Assembly: GCA_035465395.1 (NCBI GenBank)
Contig: DATHRK010000036.1
Span: 1 to 32,689, forward strand
Direction of reading: 5' to 3'
Source: DATHRK01 sp035465395
GTDB taxonomy: Bacteria; Gemmatimonadota; Gemmatimonadetes; Longimicrobiales; RSA9
DNA length: 32,689 bases
In this document: positions 7,096 to 16,927 of the stretch, piece after piece
How the letters are laid out: each line of letters opens with the position of its first letter
Numbering within the stretch: the stretch's first letter is position 1
Notes under the pieces: model-generated
Database searches by the model: none
Told to the model about the DNA's origin: nothing
The model's input: the letters and a program-made list of their open reading frames with translations, nothing else
Translations under genes and position numbers: made by a program

Positions 7096-7124
7096 ATTCT
7101 ACACGCATGTTCCCGGCCCAGCAA
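7096..7124 (-). promoter_or_regulatory. Minus-strand promoter for the acyl-CoA dehydrogenase leader
   Basis: Read on the minus strand, TTGCTG (7124-7119) and TAGAAT (7101-7096) are separated by exactly 17 bp. The -10 matches the TATAAT consensus at five of six positions. Transcription would start near 7089, diverge from gcvH and run through the leader peptide and terminator towards the dehydrogenase gene. Confidence 0.5.
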
Positions 7125-7130
7125 GGTCGC

Positions 7131-7159
7131 TTGACGCTCCCGAGGACGCCGTATATTCT
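7131..7159 (+). promoter_or_regulatory. gcvH promoter
   Basis: TTGACG (7131-7136) is followed after 17 bp by TATTCT (7154-7159); TATATT, with 15-bp spacing, overlaps it. The start would lie near 7166, about 75 nt before gcvH, leaving no room for a glycine riboswitch. The -35 and adjoining spacer (7127-7145) match the exbB promoter at 20178-20196 at 18 of 19 positions. Confidence 0.6.
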
Positions 7160-7240
7160 CGACGCGCCCCGGCGGCCGGGGAGGGCTCGCGCACGCCCCC
7201 CGACCGCAGCGCCGACGATCCGACAGCGCCCGGAGGATCC

Positions 7241-7627
7241 ATGTCCGAAATCCCCTCGGACCTGCTGTACAGCGAGGAACACGAGTATCTCCGGTCGGCC
7301 GATGAGGATGGCGTCTACTTCGTCGGCGTGACCGACTACGCGCAGGGGGAGTTGGGGGACGTCGTCTTCGTGGAGTTGCCCGGGCCGGGCGACTCCTTCG
7401 CGAAGATGGACGTGTTCGGGACGGTCGAGGCGGTGAAGGCCGTGAGCGATCTCTACATGCCCGTCGGCGGCGAGGTCGTGGAGGTCAACGAGGCGCTGGA
7501 CTCCGACCCCTCCCTGGTCAATTCGGACCCCTACGGCGACGGCTGGATGATCAAGGTCCGCGTCGCCGACGCGGCCGAGCTGGACACGCTGCTGGACGGC
7601 GCGGGGTACGAGGACCACATCGGCTGA
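7241..7627 (+). CDS. gcvH: Glycine cleavage system H protein
   Basis: This 128-residue protein is the lipoyl-carrying shuttle of the glycine cleavage system. It passes the aminomethyl group from GcvP to GcvT and electrons to dihydrolipoyl dehydrogenase. Family landmarks are YSEEHEYLR near the N-terminus, VGVTDYAQGELGDVVFVELP, and the lipoylation hairpin FGTVEAVKAVSDLYMPVGGEV with the modified Lys66. GDGWMIKVRV closes the domain. GGAGG lies 5 nt before the ATG. It heads a same-strand cluster with a UPF0173 hydrolase, gcvP and a LipM-like ligase. The cluster supplies the carrier, its decarboxylase and a probable enzyme for its lipoylation. Confidence 0.97.
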   Translation: MSEIPSDLLYSEEHEYLRSADEDGVYFVGVTDYAQGELGDVVFVELPGPGDSFAKMDVFGTVEAVKAVSDLYMPVGGEVVEVNEALDSDPSLVNSDPYGDGWMIKVRVADAAELDTLLDGAGYEDHIG

Positions 7628-7719
7628 CGCGCGCCGCGGGCGCTTCCTGACCCAGACCCCGCCGCCGTCGTCGCGGGCGGCCTCGACGCGAGGCGGGGCC
7701 AGACGAGGACGGTAGCAGC

Positions 7720-8406
7720 ATGGCTCAGCTCACCTGGCACGGCCACTCGACCTTCGCAATCACGACCGACGGCGGGCACGAGCTCCTCATAGACCCCTTC
7801 CTCGAGGAGAACCCGCTGAGCGGCATCGGGGTCGACGACATCGACGCGCTCGACTTCATCCTCTGCACGCACGGGCACTTCGACCACTTCGCCGACGCGA
7901 TCCCGCTCGCGAAGAAGACCGGCGCGCTGCTGATCTCCACCTTCGAGATCGTGAGCTACGCGGGCACCCAGGGCGTGGAGAACTCGCACCCCATGCACAT
8001 CGGAGGCGGCCACGCGTTCCCGTTCGGCTACGCGAAGATGACCCCCGCGCTGCACGGCGGGCAGGTAGCCGGCGAGGGCGCCGGGCCCTACACGACCGTG
8101 CCCGGAGGCTTCCTGCTCCACCTGGACGGGAAGCGCCTGTACCACGCGGGCGACACCGCGCTGATCACCGACATGCAGCTCCTGCGGGGCCAGGTCGACA
8201 TCGCCCTGCTTCCCATCGGTGATAACTTCACCATGGGTCCCGAGGACGCGGTTCGAGCCGTCGAGTTCATCGACCCCGACGTGGTGATCCCGATGCACTA
8301 TTCCACGTGGGACGTGATCGAGCAGGATCCGCAGGCGTTCGCCGACGCCGTCGGAGACCGCGCCCGGACGGTGATCCTGGAGGCGGGTGCTACCTGGGAG
8401 TTCTGA
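7720..8406 (+). CDS. UPF0173-type metal-dependent hydrolase (metallo-beta-lactamase fold)
   Basis: The protein has 228 residues, the normal size for UPF0173. The start MAQLTWHGHSTFAI and the metal motif CTHGHFDHF (His51, His53, Asp55, His56) are characteristic. Further metal ligands are likely at KRLYHAGDTAL and VVIPMHYSTWD. There is no signal peptide, so it is cytoplasmic. The true substrates of UPF0173 proteins are unknown. Its position between gcvH and gcvP (92-nt gap before it, 16 nt after) is unusual and may suggest a link with glycine, one-carbon or lipoyl metabolism, but co-location alone does not show that. A CCCCGCC/GGCGGGG inverted repeat (7657-7663 with 7692-7698) precedes the gene. 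Confidence 0.92.
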   Translation: MAQLTWHGHSTFAITTDGGHELLIDPFLEENPLSGIGVDDIDALDFILCTHGHFDHFADAIPLAKKTGALLISTFEIVSYAGTQGVENSHPMHIGGGHAFPFGYAKMTPALHGGQVAGEGAGPYTTVPGGFLLHLDGKRLYHAGDTALITDMQLLRGQVDIALLPIGDNFTMGPEDAVRAVEFIDPDVVIPMHYSTWDVIEQDPQAFADAVGDRARTVILEAGATWEF

Positions 8407-8422
8407 ACGCGGGAGTGTTGAC

Positions 8423-11347
8423 GTGGCGGAAGCGACGACCCTGGTGGGCGATCGGCCCGAGGAGGCGACGGCCGTGACGTCGGAGCCGTTCGCATCCACC
8501 GATTCGTTCGCGCGCAGGCATATCGGTCCCTCGGAGGCCGAGGTCGGGGCCATGCTCGCTTCGCTGGGGCTCGACTCGCTCGACGCCCTGCTGGACATGG
8601 CGATTCCCGAGACCATCCGGTTGCGCCGCGAGCTCGATCTGCCGCCCGCGGCCAGCGAGCACGCCATGCTCGCCGAGCTGCGCGGCCTCGCGGACCGGAA
8701 CCAGGTGTGGCGGTCCTACCTCGGGATGGGCTACCACGACTGCGTCACGCCACCCGTGATCCTGCGCAACATCCTGGAGAACCCGGGTTGGTACACGGCC
8801 TACACGCCGTACCAGCCGGAGATCTCGCAGGGCCGGCTGGAGATGCTGCTCAACTTCCAGACGGCGGTGATCGACCTCACCGGTCTCCCCATCGCGAACG
8901 CGTCGCTGCTGGATGAGGCGACGGCCGCGGCCGAGGGAATGGCGATGGCGCAGGCCGTGGCGCGCGGGGACCGGACCGCGTTCCTGGTCGCCGCGGACTG
9001 CCACCCCCAGACAGTGGACGTCGTGCGCACGCGCGCGCGCGCAAGGGGTTGGGACGTGCGCGTGTCCGATCCGGCGGAGTTCGTCTTCGGGGAGGACGTC
9101 TTCGGCGCCCTCGTCCAGTATCCGGCGACCGACGGCGCGATCGACGGCTACGGAGCCATCGCCGAGGCGGCCCACGAGGCCGGGGCCCTGCTGGTCGCCG
9201 CCTCGGATCTGCTGGCGCTCACCCTGCTCACTCCGCCGGGCGAGTGGGGCGCGGACGTGGTGGTGGGCAGCGCACAGCGTTTCGGCGTGCCGCTCGGGTA
9301 CGGGGGACCCCACGCCGCCTTCTTCGCGACCCGCGAGGACTTCAAGAGGCAGGTGCCCGGCCGCATCATCGGGCTCTCCCAGGACGACGACGGCCAGCCC
9401 GCGCTGCGCATGGCGCTGCAGACGCGCGAGCAGCACATCCGGCGCGAGCGCGCCACGAGCAACGTCTGCACCGCGCAGGTTCTGCTCGCCGTGACGGCCG
9501 CCGCCTACGCGGTCTACCACGGACCCGACGGACTGCGCGCGATCGCGGCGCGGGTGCGTCGCGCCGCGCGCGTCCTGGCCGAAGGCCTCCGCCGGCTGGG
9601 CCACGAAGTCGTCCACGAGCGCTTCTTCGACACCGTCCGTGTGCGTGTGCGCGACGGAGGCCGGGACACCGTACTGGCGGCCGCCCGGCAGAGGATGATC
9701 AACCTGCGCGCCTACGGCGACGACCTGGTCGTGGCGCTCGACGAGACGGTCGGCGCCGACGACCTGGCCGACCTGCTCGACGCGTTCGGAGCGGACGGTG
9801 AACTGGACCCCGAGGCCCTGACGGAGGGGGCCGACGAGGGTTGGGGCGGGGGGTTCGACCGGACATCCCCCTACCTCACGCACCCGGTGTTCTCCAACTA
9901 CCGGGCCGAGCACGAGATGCTGCGCTACCTCAAGCGTCTCGAGACGCGGGACCTGTCGCTGACCACGTCGATGATCCCGCTCGGCTCGTGCACGATGAAG
10001 CTCAACGCGGCCGCGGAGATGCTGCCTATCACCTGGCGCTCCTTCGGCGGCATCCACCCCTTCGCGCCGGTCGACCAGGCGGACGGATACCGGGTGCTCT
10101 TCGGCCAGCTCGAGTCCTGGCTCGCCGAGATCACCGGCTTCGCGGGCGTGTCGCTGCAGCCCAACGCGGGCTCCCAGGGGGAGCTCACGGGCCTGCTGGT
10201 CATTCGCGCCTGGCACGAGAGCCGGGGCGAGTCCGAACGCGACGTCTGCCTGATTCCCGCCTCGGCGCACGGAACCAACCCCGCCAGCGCGGTGATGGCG
10301 GGCATGCGGGTCGTCGTCGTGAAGACCGACGAGCGCGGCAACGTCGACCTGGAGGATCTGGAGGCGAAGGCGGCCGAGCACGCCGACCGGCTCGGAGCGC
10401 TGATGATCACCTACCCGTCCACCCACGGGATCTTCGAGGAAGGGATCACCCGCATCTGTCAGGTGGTCCACGGAGCGGGCGGGCAGGTGTACCTCGACGG
10501 CGCCAACATGAACGCGATGGTCGGCGTCGCCCGGCCGGGCGACTTCGGCGCCGACGTGTGCCACCTCAACCTGCACAAGACGTTCTGTATCCCGCACGGG
10601 GGCGGCGGGCCGGGCATGGGGCCGATCGGCGTCGCCGAGCACCTCGTGCCGTTCCTGCCGGGGCATCCCGTGATCGACGTCGGCGGCGACGCCCTGGGGG
10701 CGGTTGCGGCGGCCCCGTGGGGGAGCCCCTCGATCCTGCCCATCTCCTGGGCCTACATCCGCATGCTCGGCGCCGACGGCCTGCGCCGCGCGACCGAGGT
10801 CGCGATCCTGGCCGCGAATTACGTTGCCGAGCGGCTGGACGAGCACTTCCCGGTGCTCTACCGGGGGACCGGAGGCCACGTCGCGCACGAATGCATCATC
10901 GACCCGCGGCCCCTCAAGGCGGCCACCGGGGTGGACGCGACCGACATCGCCAAGCGGCTCATGGATTACGGCTTCCACGCGCCGACGCTGAGCTTCCCGG
11001 TCGCCGGCACGCTCATGATCGAGCCGACGGAGAGCGAGTCCAAGGCGGAGCTGGACCGCTTCTGCGACGCGCTGGTGTCGATCCGCGAGGAGATCGCCCG
11101 GGTGGAGAGCGGTGAGCTGGATGCCGAGGACAACCCGCTCCGCCGCGCCCCGCACACCGCCCGCGTCGTCACGGCCGACGCCTGGGGCCGCCCGTACTCG
11201 CGCGAGCTCGCCGCCTACCCGAGTCCGGCGACCCGCGAACACAAGTTCTGGCCCGCGGTCGGGCGGGTGGATTCGGCCTACGGCGACCGCAACCTGGTGT
11301 GCGCCTGCCCCCCCATCGAGGAGTACACCGGGGCTGCGGGGCTCTGA
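8423..11347 (+). CDS. gcvP: Glycine dehydrogenase (decarboxylating), P protein, full-length
   Basis: The protein has 974 residues from GTG at 8423, preferred because GGAG lies 7 nt upstream. An in-frame ATG at 8387 lies inside the previous gene. It is the PLP enzyme that decarboxylates glycine and loads the aminomethyl group on lipoyl-GcvH. Both halves are fused, as in Escherichia coli, whereas many bacteria split them into gcvPA/gcvPB. The N-terminal half shows FARRHIGPSEAEV, YLGMGYHDCVTPPVI and YTPYQPEISQGRLE. The C-terminal half has MIPLGSCTMKLNAAAEM, PNAGSQGE and the PLP site HLNLHKTFCIPHGGGGPG with Lys719. The stop overlaps the start of the next gene by one base (TGATG). Confidence 0.97.
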   Translation: MAEATTLVGDRPEEATAVTSEPFASTDSFARRHIGPSEAEVGAMLASLGLDSLDALLDMAIPETIRLRRELDLPPAASEHAMLAELRGLADRNQVWRSYLGMGYHDCVTPPVILRNILENPGWYTAYTPYQPEISQGRLEMLLNFQTAVIDLTGLPIANASLLDEATAAAEGMAMAQAVARGDRTAFLVAADCHPQTVDVVRTRARARGWDVRVSDPAEFVFGEDVFGALVQYPATDGAIDGYGAIAEAAHEAGALLVAASDLLALTLLTPPGEWGADVVVGSAQRFGVPLGYGGPHAAFFATREDFKRQVPGRIIGLSQDDDGQPALRMALQTREQHIRRERATSNVCTAQVLLAVTAAAYAVYHGPDGLRAIAARVRRAARVLAEGLRRLGHEVVHERFFDTVRVRVRDGGRDTVLAAARQRMINLRAYGDDLVVALDETVGADDLADLLDAFGADGELDPEALTEGADEGWGGGFDRTSPYLTHPVFSNYRAEHEMLRYLKRLETRDLSLTTSMIPLGSCTMKLNAAAEMLPITWRSFGGIHPFAPVDQADGYRVLFGQLESWLAEITGFAGVSLQPNAGSQGELTGLLVIRAWHESRGESERDVCLIPASAHGTNPASAVMAGMRVVVVKTDERGNVDLEDLEAKAAEHADRLGALMITYPSTHGIFEEGITRICQVVHGAGGQVYLDGANMNAMVGVARPGDFGADVCHLNLHKTFCIPHGGGGPGMGPIGVAEHLVPFLPGHPVIDVGGDALGAVAAAPWGSPSILPISWAYIRMLGADGLRRATEVAILAANYVAERLDEHFPVLYRGTGGHVAHECIIDPRPLKAATGVDATDIAKRLMDYGFHAPTLSFPVAGTLMIEPTESESKAELDRFCDALVSIREEIARVESGELDAEDNPLRRAPHTARVVTADAWGRPYSRELAAYPSPATREHKFWPAVGRVDSAYGDRNLVCACPPIEEYTGAAGL

Positions 11348-12249
11348 TGCCGGCGGCGGGCAACGGCGCAACTCGCTGGCGCGTCGTCCTGGGGGCGGGG
11401 GTCGATACGCCGAGCGACGCTGCCTCGTCCGTGCCGGGGGCAGCGCCGGCTGGTGGCTCCTTCGGTCTGGAGTCCGGGGGCGCACGCAACATGGCGGTGG
11501 ACGACGCGCTGCTCGCGACCGCGGCGGCGGGCGGGCCGGCGACCCTCCGACTCTACCGCTGGGCGCCCGCGTGCCTGTCGGTCGGCAGGAACCAGGTCAT
11601 TCGCGGTCGCCTCGACGGGGCGCGGCTCGCGAAGCGCGGCTGGCAGCTGGTGCGCCGCCCGACGGGCGGGCTCGCCGTGCTCCACGACGACGAGATCACC
11701 TACGCGGTCGCGGCCCCCATGGACGCGGTCGGCGGGCCCCGCGTGGCCTACCGCCGTATCAGCGCCGCGCTGGCCGTCGCGCTGAGGTCGCTGGGGCTCG
11801 ATGCGGCCGTCGCGGCCGCCCCCGCCGGGACTCCGTCGCACCCGAGGCGCGACGACGCCCGCTGCTTTGCGGGTGCCGCGTCGGGCGAGGTGTGCGTGGG
11901 CGGGCGCAAGCTCCTCGGCAGCGCGCAGCGGCGCTCCGGATCGGCCCTGCTCCAGCACGGCTCGCTGTTGTTGCGAGGATCGCAGGACGTCGTCGGAGAC
12001 CTGGTGCCTCCGGCCGCGACGAGGGGGCCCGAGGCGACGCCGCAGGGGCGCGTCCCCGGGCAGACCACGGTCGAGGCCGAGCTGGGCGGCGTGCCCCCGG
12101 ACGGCGTGGTCGTCGCTGCCATCGTGACGGCATTCGCCGCTGCGCTGAGGGCCTGCCCGGACCCGATGCCGCTGACCCCCGCCGAGCGGAGCCTGGCGGA
12201 CGAGCGCGAGCGCGTGCACGGGTCCGAGGCATGGGTCTGGCGTCGCTGA
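11347..12249 (+). CDS. LipM-like octanoyl/lipoate transferase (BPL/LPL family)
   Basis: The protein has 300 residues; ATG at 11347 overlaps the gcvP stop by one base, so translation is coupled. The biotin/lipoate ligase fold is seen from residue about 40: GGARNMAVDDALL, LYRWAPACLSVGRNQ, RRPTGGLAVLHDDEITYAV, then ARCFAGAAS (Cys173) and GGRKLLGSAQRR (Lys188), and LLQHGSLLL. The CF motif ahead of GRK-GSAQ is where LipM octanoyltransferases carry their catalytic Cys, so octanoyl transfer to GcvH is more likely than ATP-dependent lipoate ligation. That would install the cofactor on the H protein encoded in the same cluster. The first 35 or so residues are Gly/Ala-rich and poorly conserved. Confidence 0.85.
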   Translation: MPAAGNGATRWRVVLGAGVDTPSDAASSVPGAAPAGGSFGLESGGARNMAVDDALLATAAAGGPATLRLYRWAPACLSVGRNQVIRGRLDGARLAKRGWQLVRRPTGGLAVLHDDEITYAVAAPMDAVGGPRVAYRRISAALAVALRSLGLDAAVAAAPAGTPSHPRRDDARCFAGAASGEVCVGGRKLLGSAQRRSGSALLQHGSLLLRGSQDVVGDLVPPAATRGPEATPQGRVPGQTTVEAELGGVPPDGVVVAAIVTAFAAALRACPDPMPLTPAERSLADERERVHGSEAWVWRR

Positions 12250-12304
12250 CCGGGGGCGGCCGGTCCCCACGATCACCCAGACACCCCCGATGGAGCGTCA
12301 ACCG

Positions 12305-13906
12305 ATGAAGCCGACCCGCTTCTCCTCACGGCTCGCCGCGAGCGCGGCCCTGGCTGCCCTGTCTCTCTCCTGCGGCGGCGAGACGGCGTCCGGCCCGGCT
12401 GGCGGCACGCTGGTGATCGGAGCGCGGAGCGACTTCAGCGGCTTCAACGCCATCACCAACAGCAGCCAGTACACCGACGAGCTCATCAAGTACGCGCTCT
12501 TCACCCCGCTGGTGCAGTACGACGAGGCGCTCGACGTCCAGCCCTGGCTCGCGGAGTCCTGGGTGCTGGAGGGCGACACCGCGGTGGTGTTCACGCTGCG
12601 CGACGACGTCCGCTGGCACGACGGCGAGCGCGTGGACGCCGCCGACGTCGTGTTCACCTTCGAGCGCGCCAAGGACCCGGAGTCGGCGTCGCTCCTGGGC
12701 GAGGCGTATCTGACGCAGGTCGCGCGCGCCGAAGCGATCGATGCGCGCACCGTTCGGTTCGTATTCGAGCGCCCGCACGCGCAGGCGCTCGAGGACTTCT
12801 GGTGGGCCCCCCTGCCGGAGCACCTGCTCGCCGACGTGCCCGCGGCCGAGATGCGAAACGCTCCGTTCAACCGCGAGCCGGTCGGCAGCGGACCGTACCG
12901 GCTGGTCGAATGGCGGGCGAACGAGCGCCTCCTGCTGGAGCCGGCCGACTCCTTCCCGGAGGCCCTCGGCGGACGCCCGGCATCGGAGCGCGTGGTGCTG
13001 CGCATCATCCCCGAGGCCGCGACGCGCCTCACCGAGCTGGTGACGGGCGGGATCCACGTGGACATCGATACCGCCCCGGACCAGACGGAGCAGATCGAAT
13101 CGACGGACGGGGTCGAGCTGCTGTCCTTCCCCGGCCGTACCGTATACTTCGTGGCCTGGAACACCGCCCGCGCCCCGTTCGACGACGCCCGGGTCCGGCG
13201 CGCGCTGGGCTACGCGATCGACCGTGACGAGATCATCGAGGCGCTGCTCGAAGGGTACGGCTCTCCCGCCGTCAGCCCCATCCCGCCGTGGAGCCCGCTG
13301 GCGCCGGAGGTCGCGCCTCTGCCCTATGACACGGCGGCCGCCAACAACCTGCTGGAGGAGGCGGGCTGGGTCGACCGGGATGGCGACGGCGTGCGCGAGG
13401 ACGCCTCCGGCAGCCCGCTTCGCTTCGAGCTGCTGACCAGCGACCGCGCGCTCAACCGCGCCGTCGTCGAGGTGACGCAGGCGCACCTGCGCCGGGTCGG
13501 CGCGGACGCCCGGCTGCAGGTTACCGAGTTCCAGACGATGCTCTCCCAGTTCCGCGGGCGGGAGTACGACGCGGCATTCGCGAACTGGGTGCTCGACAAC
13601 TTCCAGGTCGGCACGGCGCCCAACGCGCTGTTCCATTCGAGCCAGGCCGACATCGAAGGATCGGCGAACAGGACGTCCTACCGCAGCGCCGCGGCGGACA
13701 GCCTTCTGGACGCGGCGCGCGCGAGGACGGACCCGGAGGAGGCCGCCGAGGTCTGGGCGTCGTTCGTCCGGCTGCTCAAGGCCGACCAGCCGGCGACCTT
13801 CATGTTCTGGCTCGACGAGCTGGCGGCGAAGCGCGCCGGCGTGGACGGCGTGGCGATGGACCCCCGCGGGGAGTACCGGGGGCTCGCCGACTGGACGCTC
13901 CGGTGA
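12305..13906 (+). CDS. Peptide ABC transporter substrate-binding protein (family 5)
   Basis: The protein has 533 residues from ATG at 12305 (GGAG 9 nt upstream); an alternative in-frame ATG at 12290 adds five residues. The start MKPTRFSSRLAASAALAA with Cys23 looks like a lipoprotein signal, though the lipobox is imperfect (SLSC). The SBP_bac_5 fold typical of DppA/OppA is seen in YALFTPLVQYDEALDVQPWLAESW, VFTLRDDVRWHDGERVDAADVVFTF, ARVRRALGYAIDRDEII and AANNLLEEAGWVDRDGDGV. It captures peptides or similar solutes outside the inner membrane and delivers them to the two permeases that follow. It starts a five-gene operon and lies 55 nt after the LipM-like gene. The ligand is unknown. Confidence 0.93.
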   Translation: MKPTRFSSRLAASAALAALSLSCGGETASGPAGGTLVIGARSDFSGFNAITNSSQYTDELIKYALFTPLVQYDEALDVQPWLAESWVLEGDTAVVFTLRDDVRWHDGERVDAADVVFTFERAKDPESASLLGEAYLTQVARAEAIDARTVRFVFERPHAQALEDFWWAPLPEHLLADVPAAEMRNAPFNREPVGSGPYRLVEWRANERLLLEPADSFPEALGGRPASERVVLRIIPEAATRLTELVTGGIHVDIDTAPDQTEQIESTDGVELLSFPGRTVYFVAWNTARAPFDDARVRRALGYAIDRDEIIEALLEGYGSPAVSPIPPWSPLAPEVAPLPYDTAAANNLLEEAGWVDRDGDGVREDASGSPLRFELLTSDRALNRAVVEVTQAHLRRVGADARLQVTEFQTMLSQFRGREYDAAFANWVLDNFQVGTAPNALFHSSQADIEGSANRTSYRSAAADSLLDAARARTDPEEAAEVWASFVRLLKADQPATFMFWLDELAAKRAGVDGVAMDPRGEYRGLADWTLR

Positions 13907-13915
13907 CGGACTGAC

Positions 13916-14899
13916 GTGACCCGCTACATCTTCCGCAGGGTCCTGGGGGCCATTCCGCTGCTGCTGGCGGTAGCGACGCTGATATTCATCGTGATCGACC
14001 TGGCGCCGGGCGATCCCGCGGCGGTCTACTTCAATCCCAACGTGCCCCCGGAGGTCATCGAGCAGCTGCGCCGCAACATGGGACTCGACGAGCCGCTGGC
14101 CACCCGCTACGTGAAGTGGCTCGGCACCTTCCTGCGTGGAGACTTCGGGGTGTCGTTCACGCAGAGCCGGCCCGTCGCCGCGATCATCGGAGACGCGCTT
14201 CCCAACACGCTGATACTGGCCGTCGTGTCGCTGGGGGCGATGTTCCTCATCGGCATCGTCGTCGGCGTTCTCCAGGCCGTGCGGCAGCACGGCTGGGCCG
14301 ATCGGATCCTCAGCGTCCTGGGCCTCTTCTTCTACTCGATGCCGTCCTTCTGGCTGGGCCTCATGCTGATGCTCCTGTTCTCGTACAAGGCGCACCAGTG
14401 GGGTTGGCCCCTCGCGTTTCCGGCTACGGGCATTACGAGCGCGGACTACGAGTTCCTGAGCACGTGGGGCAAGATCACCGACCGGCTCGCGCACCTGGTG
14501 CTGCCCGCGACGACGCTCGTCCTGGTCCTCGCCGCGGGGGTCGCGCGCTACACGCGCGGGCAGATGCTGGAGGTGGTCAGGCAGGATTACATCCGGACCG
14601 CGCGCGCGAAGGGCTTGCCGGAGCGCACCGTTGTGCTGAAGCACGCGCTCCGCAACTCGCTGATCCCGGTGGTGACGCTCGCCGGCCTTTACCTGCCGCT
14701 GCTTTTCAGCGGCACCGTGTTCGTCGAGACGATCTTCTCGTGGCCGGGCATGGGCCGCGTCATCTTCGACGCGATCTCGCAGCGCGACCTCCCGGTGATC
14801 CTCGCCACGAGCTTCATCTTCGCCACCCTCGTCGTGCTGGGGAACCTGCTCGCGGACGTCCTCTACGCGGTGATCGATCCCCGCATCCGCTATGACTGA
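13916..14899 (+). CDS. Peptide ABC transporter permease (DppB type)
   Basis: The protein has 327 residues and a GTG start 9 nt after the binding-protein stop. MTRYIFRRVLGAIPLLLAVATLIF at the N-terminus is the standard first membrane helix of DppB/OppB proteins, and five or six membrane segments follow. The conserved EAA loop that docks on the ATPase is DYIRTARAKGLPERTVVLKH, followed by ALRNSLIPVVTLAG. It forms a heterodimeric channel with the next permease. Its last eight bases overlap the start of the next gene. Confidence 0.95.
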   Translation: MTRYIFRRVLGAIPLLLAVATLIFIVIDLAPGDPAAVYFNPNVPPEVIEQLRRNMGLDEPLATRYVKWLGTFLRGDFGVSFTQSRPVAAIIGDALPNTLILAVVSLGAMFLIGIVVGVLQAVRQHGWADRILSVLGLFFYSMPSFWLGLMLMLLFSYKAHQWGWPLAFPATGITSADYEFLSTWGKITDRLAHLVLPATTLVLVLAAGVARYTRGQMLEVVRQDYIRTARAKGLPERTVVLKHALRNSLIPVVTLAGLYLPLLFSGTVFVETIFSWPGMGRVIFDAISQRDLPVILATSFIFATLVVLGNLLADVLYAVIDPRIRYD

Positions 14900-15790
14900 C
14901 GCCGCGCACGCCGTGGCAGCGGCAGCCGCGCCGGTCGAGCGAGGCGATTCGCAGTGGGCGATCGCAGGGCGCCGTTTCCGCAGGGACTGGCTCGCCATGG
15001 CCGGGCTCGTGGTGATCGCGGTACTGGCGCTCCTCGCGATCCTCGCCCCCGTGGCGGCCCCCTACGACCCCACCGCCCAGAACGACGTCGCCGCGACCCA
15101 ATTCCTCGCCCCATCCGCTGCGCATCCGATGGGTACGGACCTCTTCGGGCGGGACGTGCTGAGCCGCATCATCTACGGCGCGCGCATCTCGTTGACCATC
15201 GGCTTTCTTGCGGTCGGCCTGAGCATCACGCTCGGAACGCTGATGGGCGCGGTGGCCGGGTATTTCGGCGGCTGGGTCGACACGCTGCTGATGCGCTTCA
15301 CCGATACGGTGCTGGCCTTCCCGCGATTGATTCTCCTCATCCTGATCGTGGCGATATTCCGGCCCTCGCTGCTTCTGATCATCCTCGTCCTGGGACTGAC
15401 GCAGTGGCCCGGCACGGCGCGCATCGTCCGCGGGGAGGTGTTGTCGCTCCGGGAGAGGGAGTTCGTGCAGGCCGCGCGCGCCCTGGGCTTCGGGCGGGCG
15501 CGGATCATCCTGCGCCACATCGTCCCGAACGTCCTCGCGCCCGTGATCGTCGCCGCGACCCTGGGGATCGGCAACACGATCGTGCTGGAGGCGGGCCTCA
15601 GCTTCCTGGGACTCGGTGTGCAGCCTCCCACCCCGTCGTGGGGCAGCATGGTCGCCGACGGACGGGACCAACTGATCAGCGCTTGGTGGGTGGCGACGTT
15701 TCCGGGCCTGACCATCGTGGCTACCGTGCTGGCCTTCAACCTGGTGGGGGACGGCCTGCGCGACGCCCTGGACCCGAGGCTCCGCGAGTG

Positions 15791-15791
<1 letters not shown>
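14892..15791 (+). CDS. Peptide ABC transporter permease (DppC type)
   Basis: The protein has 299 residues; its ATG overlaps the dppB-like stop by 8 nt. It has the DppC/OppC layout: a cytoplasmic N-terminus with RRFRRDWLAMAGLVVIAVLA as the first helix, the periplasmic segment HPMGTDLFGRDVLSRIIYGAR typical of the family (seen as HPMGTDLFGRD then VLSRIIYG), and the EAA loop EFVQAARALGFGRARIILRH. GLSFLGLGVQPPTPSWG near the C-terminus is also typical. It partners DppB in the membrane channel. The stop overlaps the next ATG (TGATG). Confidence 0.95.

Positions 15792-16923
<1,132 letters not shown>

Positions 16924-16927
<4 letters not shown>

Noticed and set aside
7160..7240. Glycine riboswitch before gcvH.
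   Set aside because: The leader is only about 75 nt and lacks the conserved glycine aptamer elements. The promoter is too close to the gene for a tandem aptamer.
7657..7698. Inverted repeat between gcvH and the UPF0173 gene as a terminator.
   Set aside because: Only 7 bp with a 28-nt loop and no U-tract. The genes are likely co-transcribed.
9030..9046. Alternating GC tract that could adopt Z-DNA.
   Set aside because: It lies within gcvP codons for Arg/Ala/Arg and is explained by codon choice in a GC-rich gene.
8390..11485. Minus-strand open frame of about 1030 codons opposite gcvP.
   Set aside because: GC-rich codon bias opens the opposite frame. It has low-complexity Arg/Gly/His composition and no family motif, while gcvP is unmistakable on the plus strand.
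12326..14998. Minus-strand frame of 890 codons opposite the peptide transporter genes.
   Set aside because: Arg/His-rich mirror of real genes with no recognisable domain.
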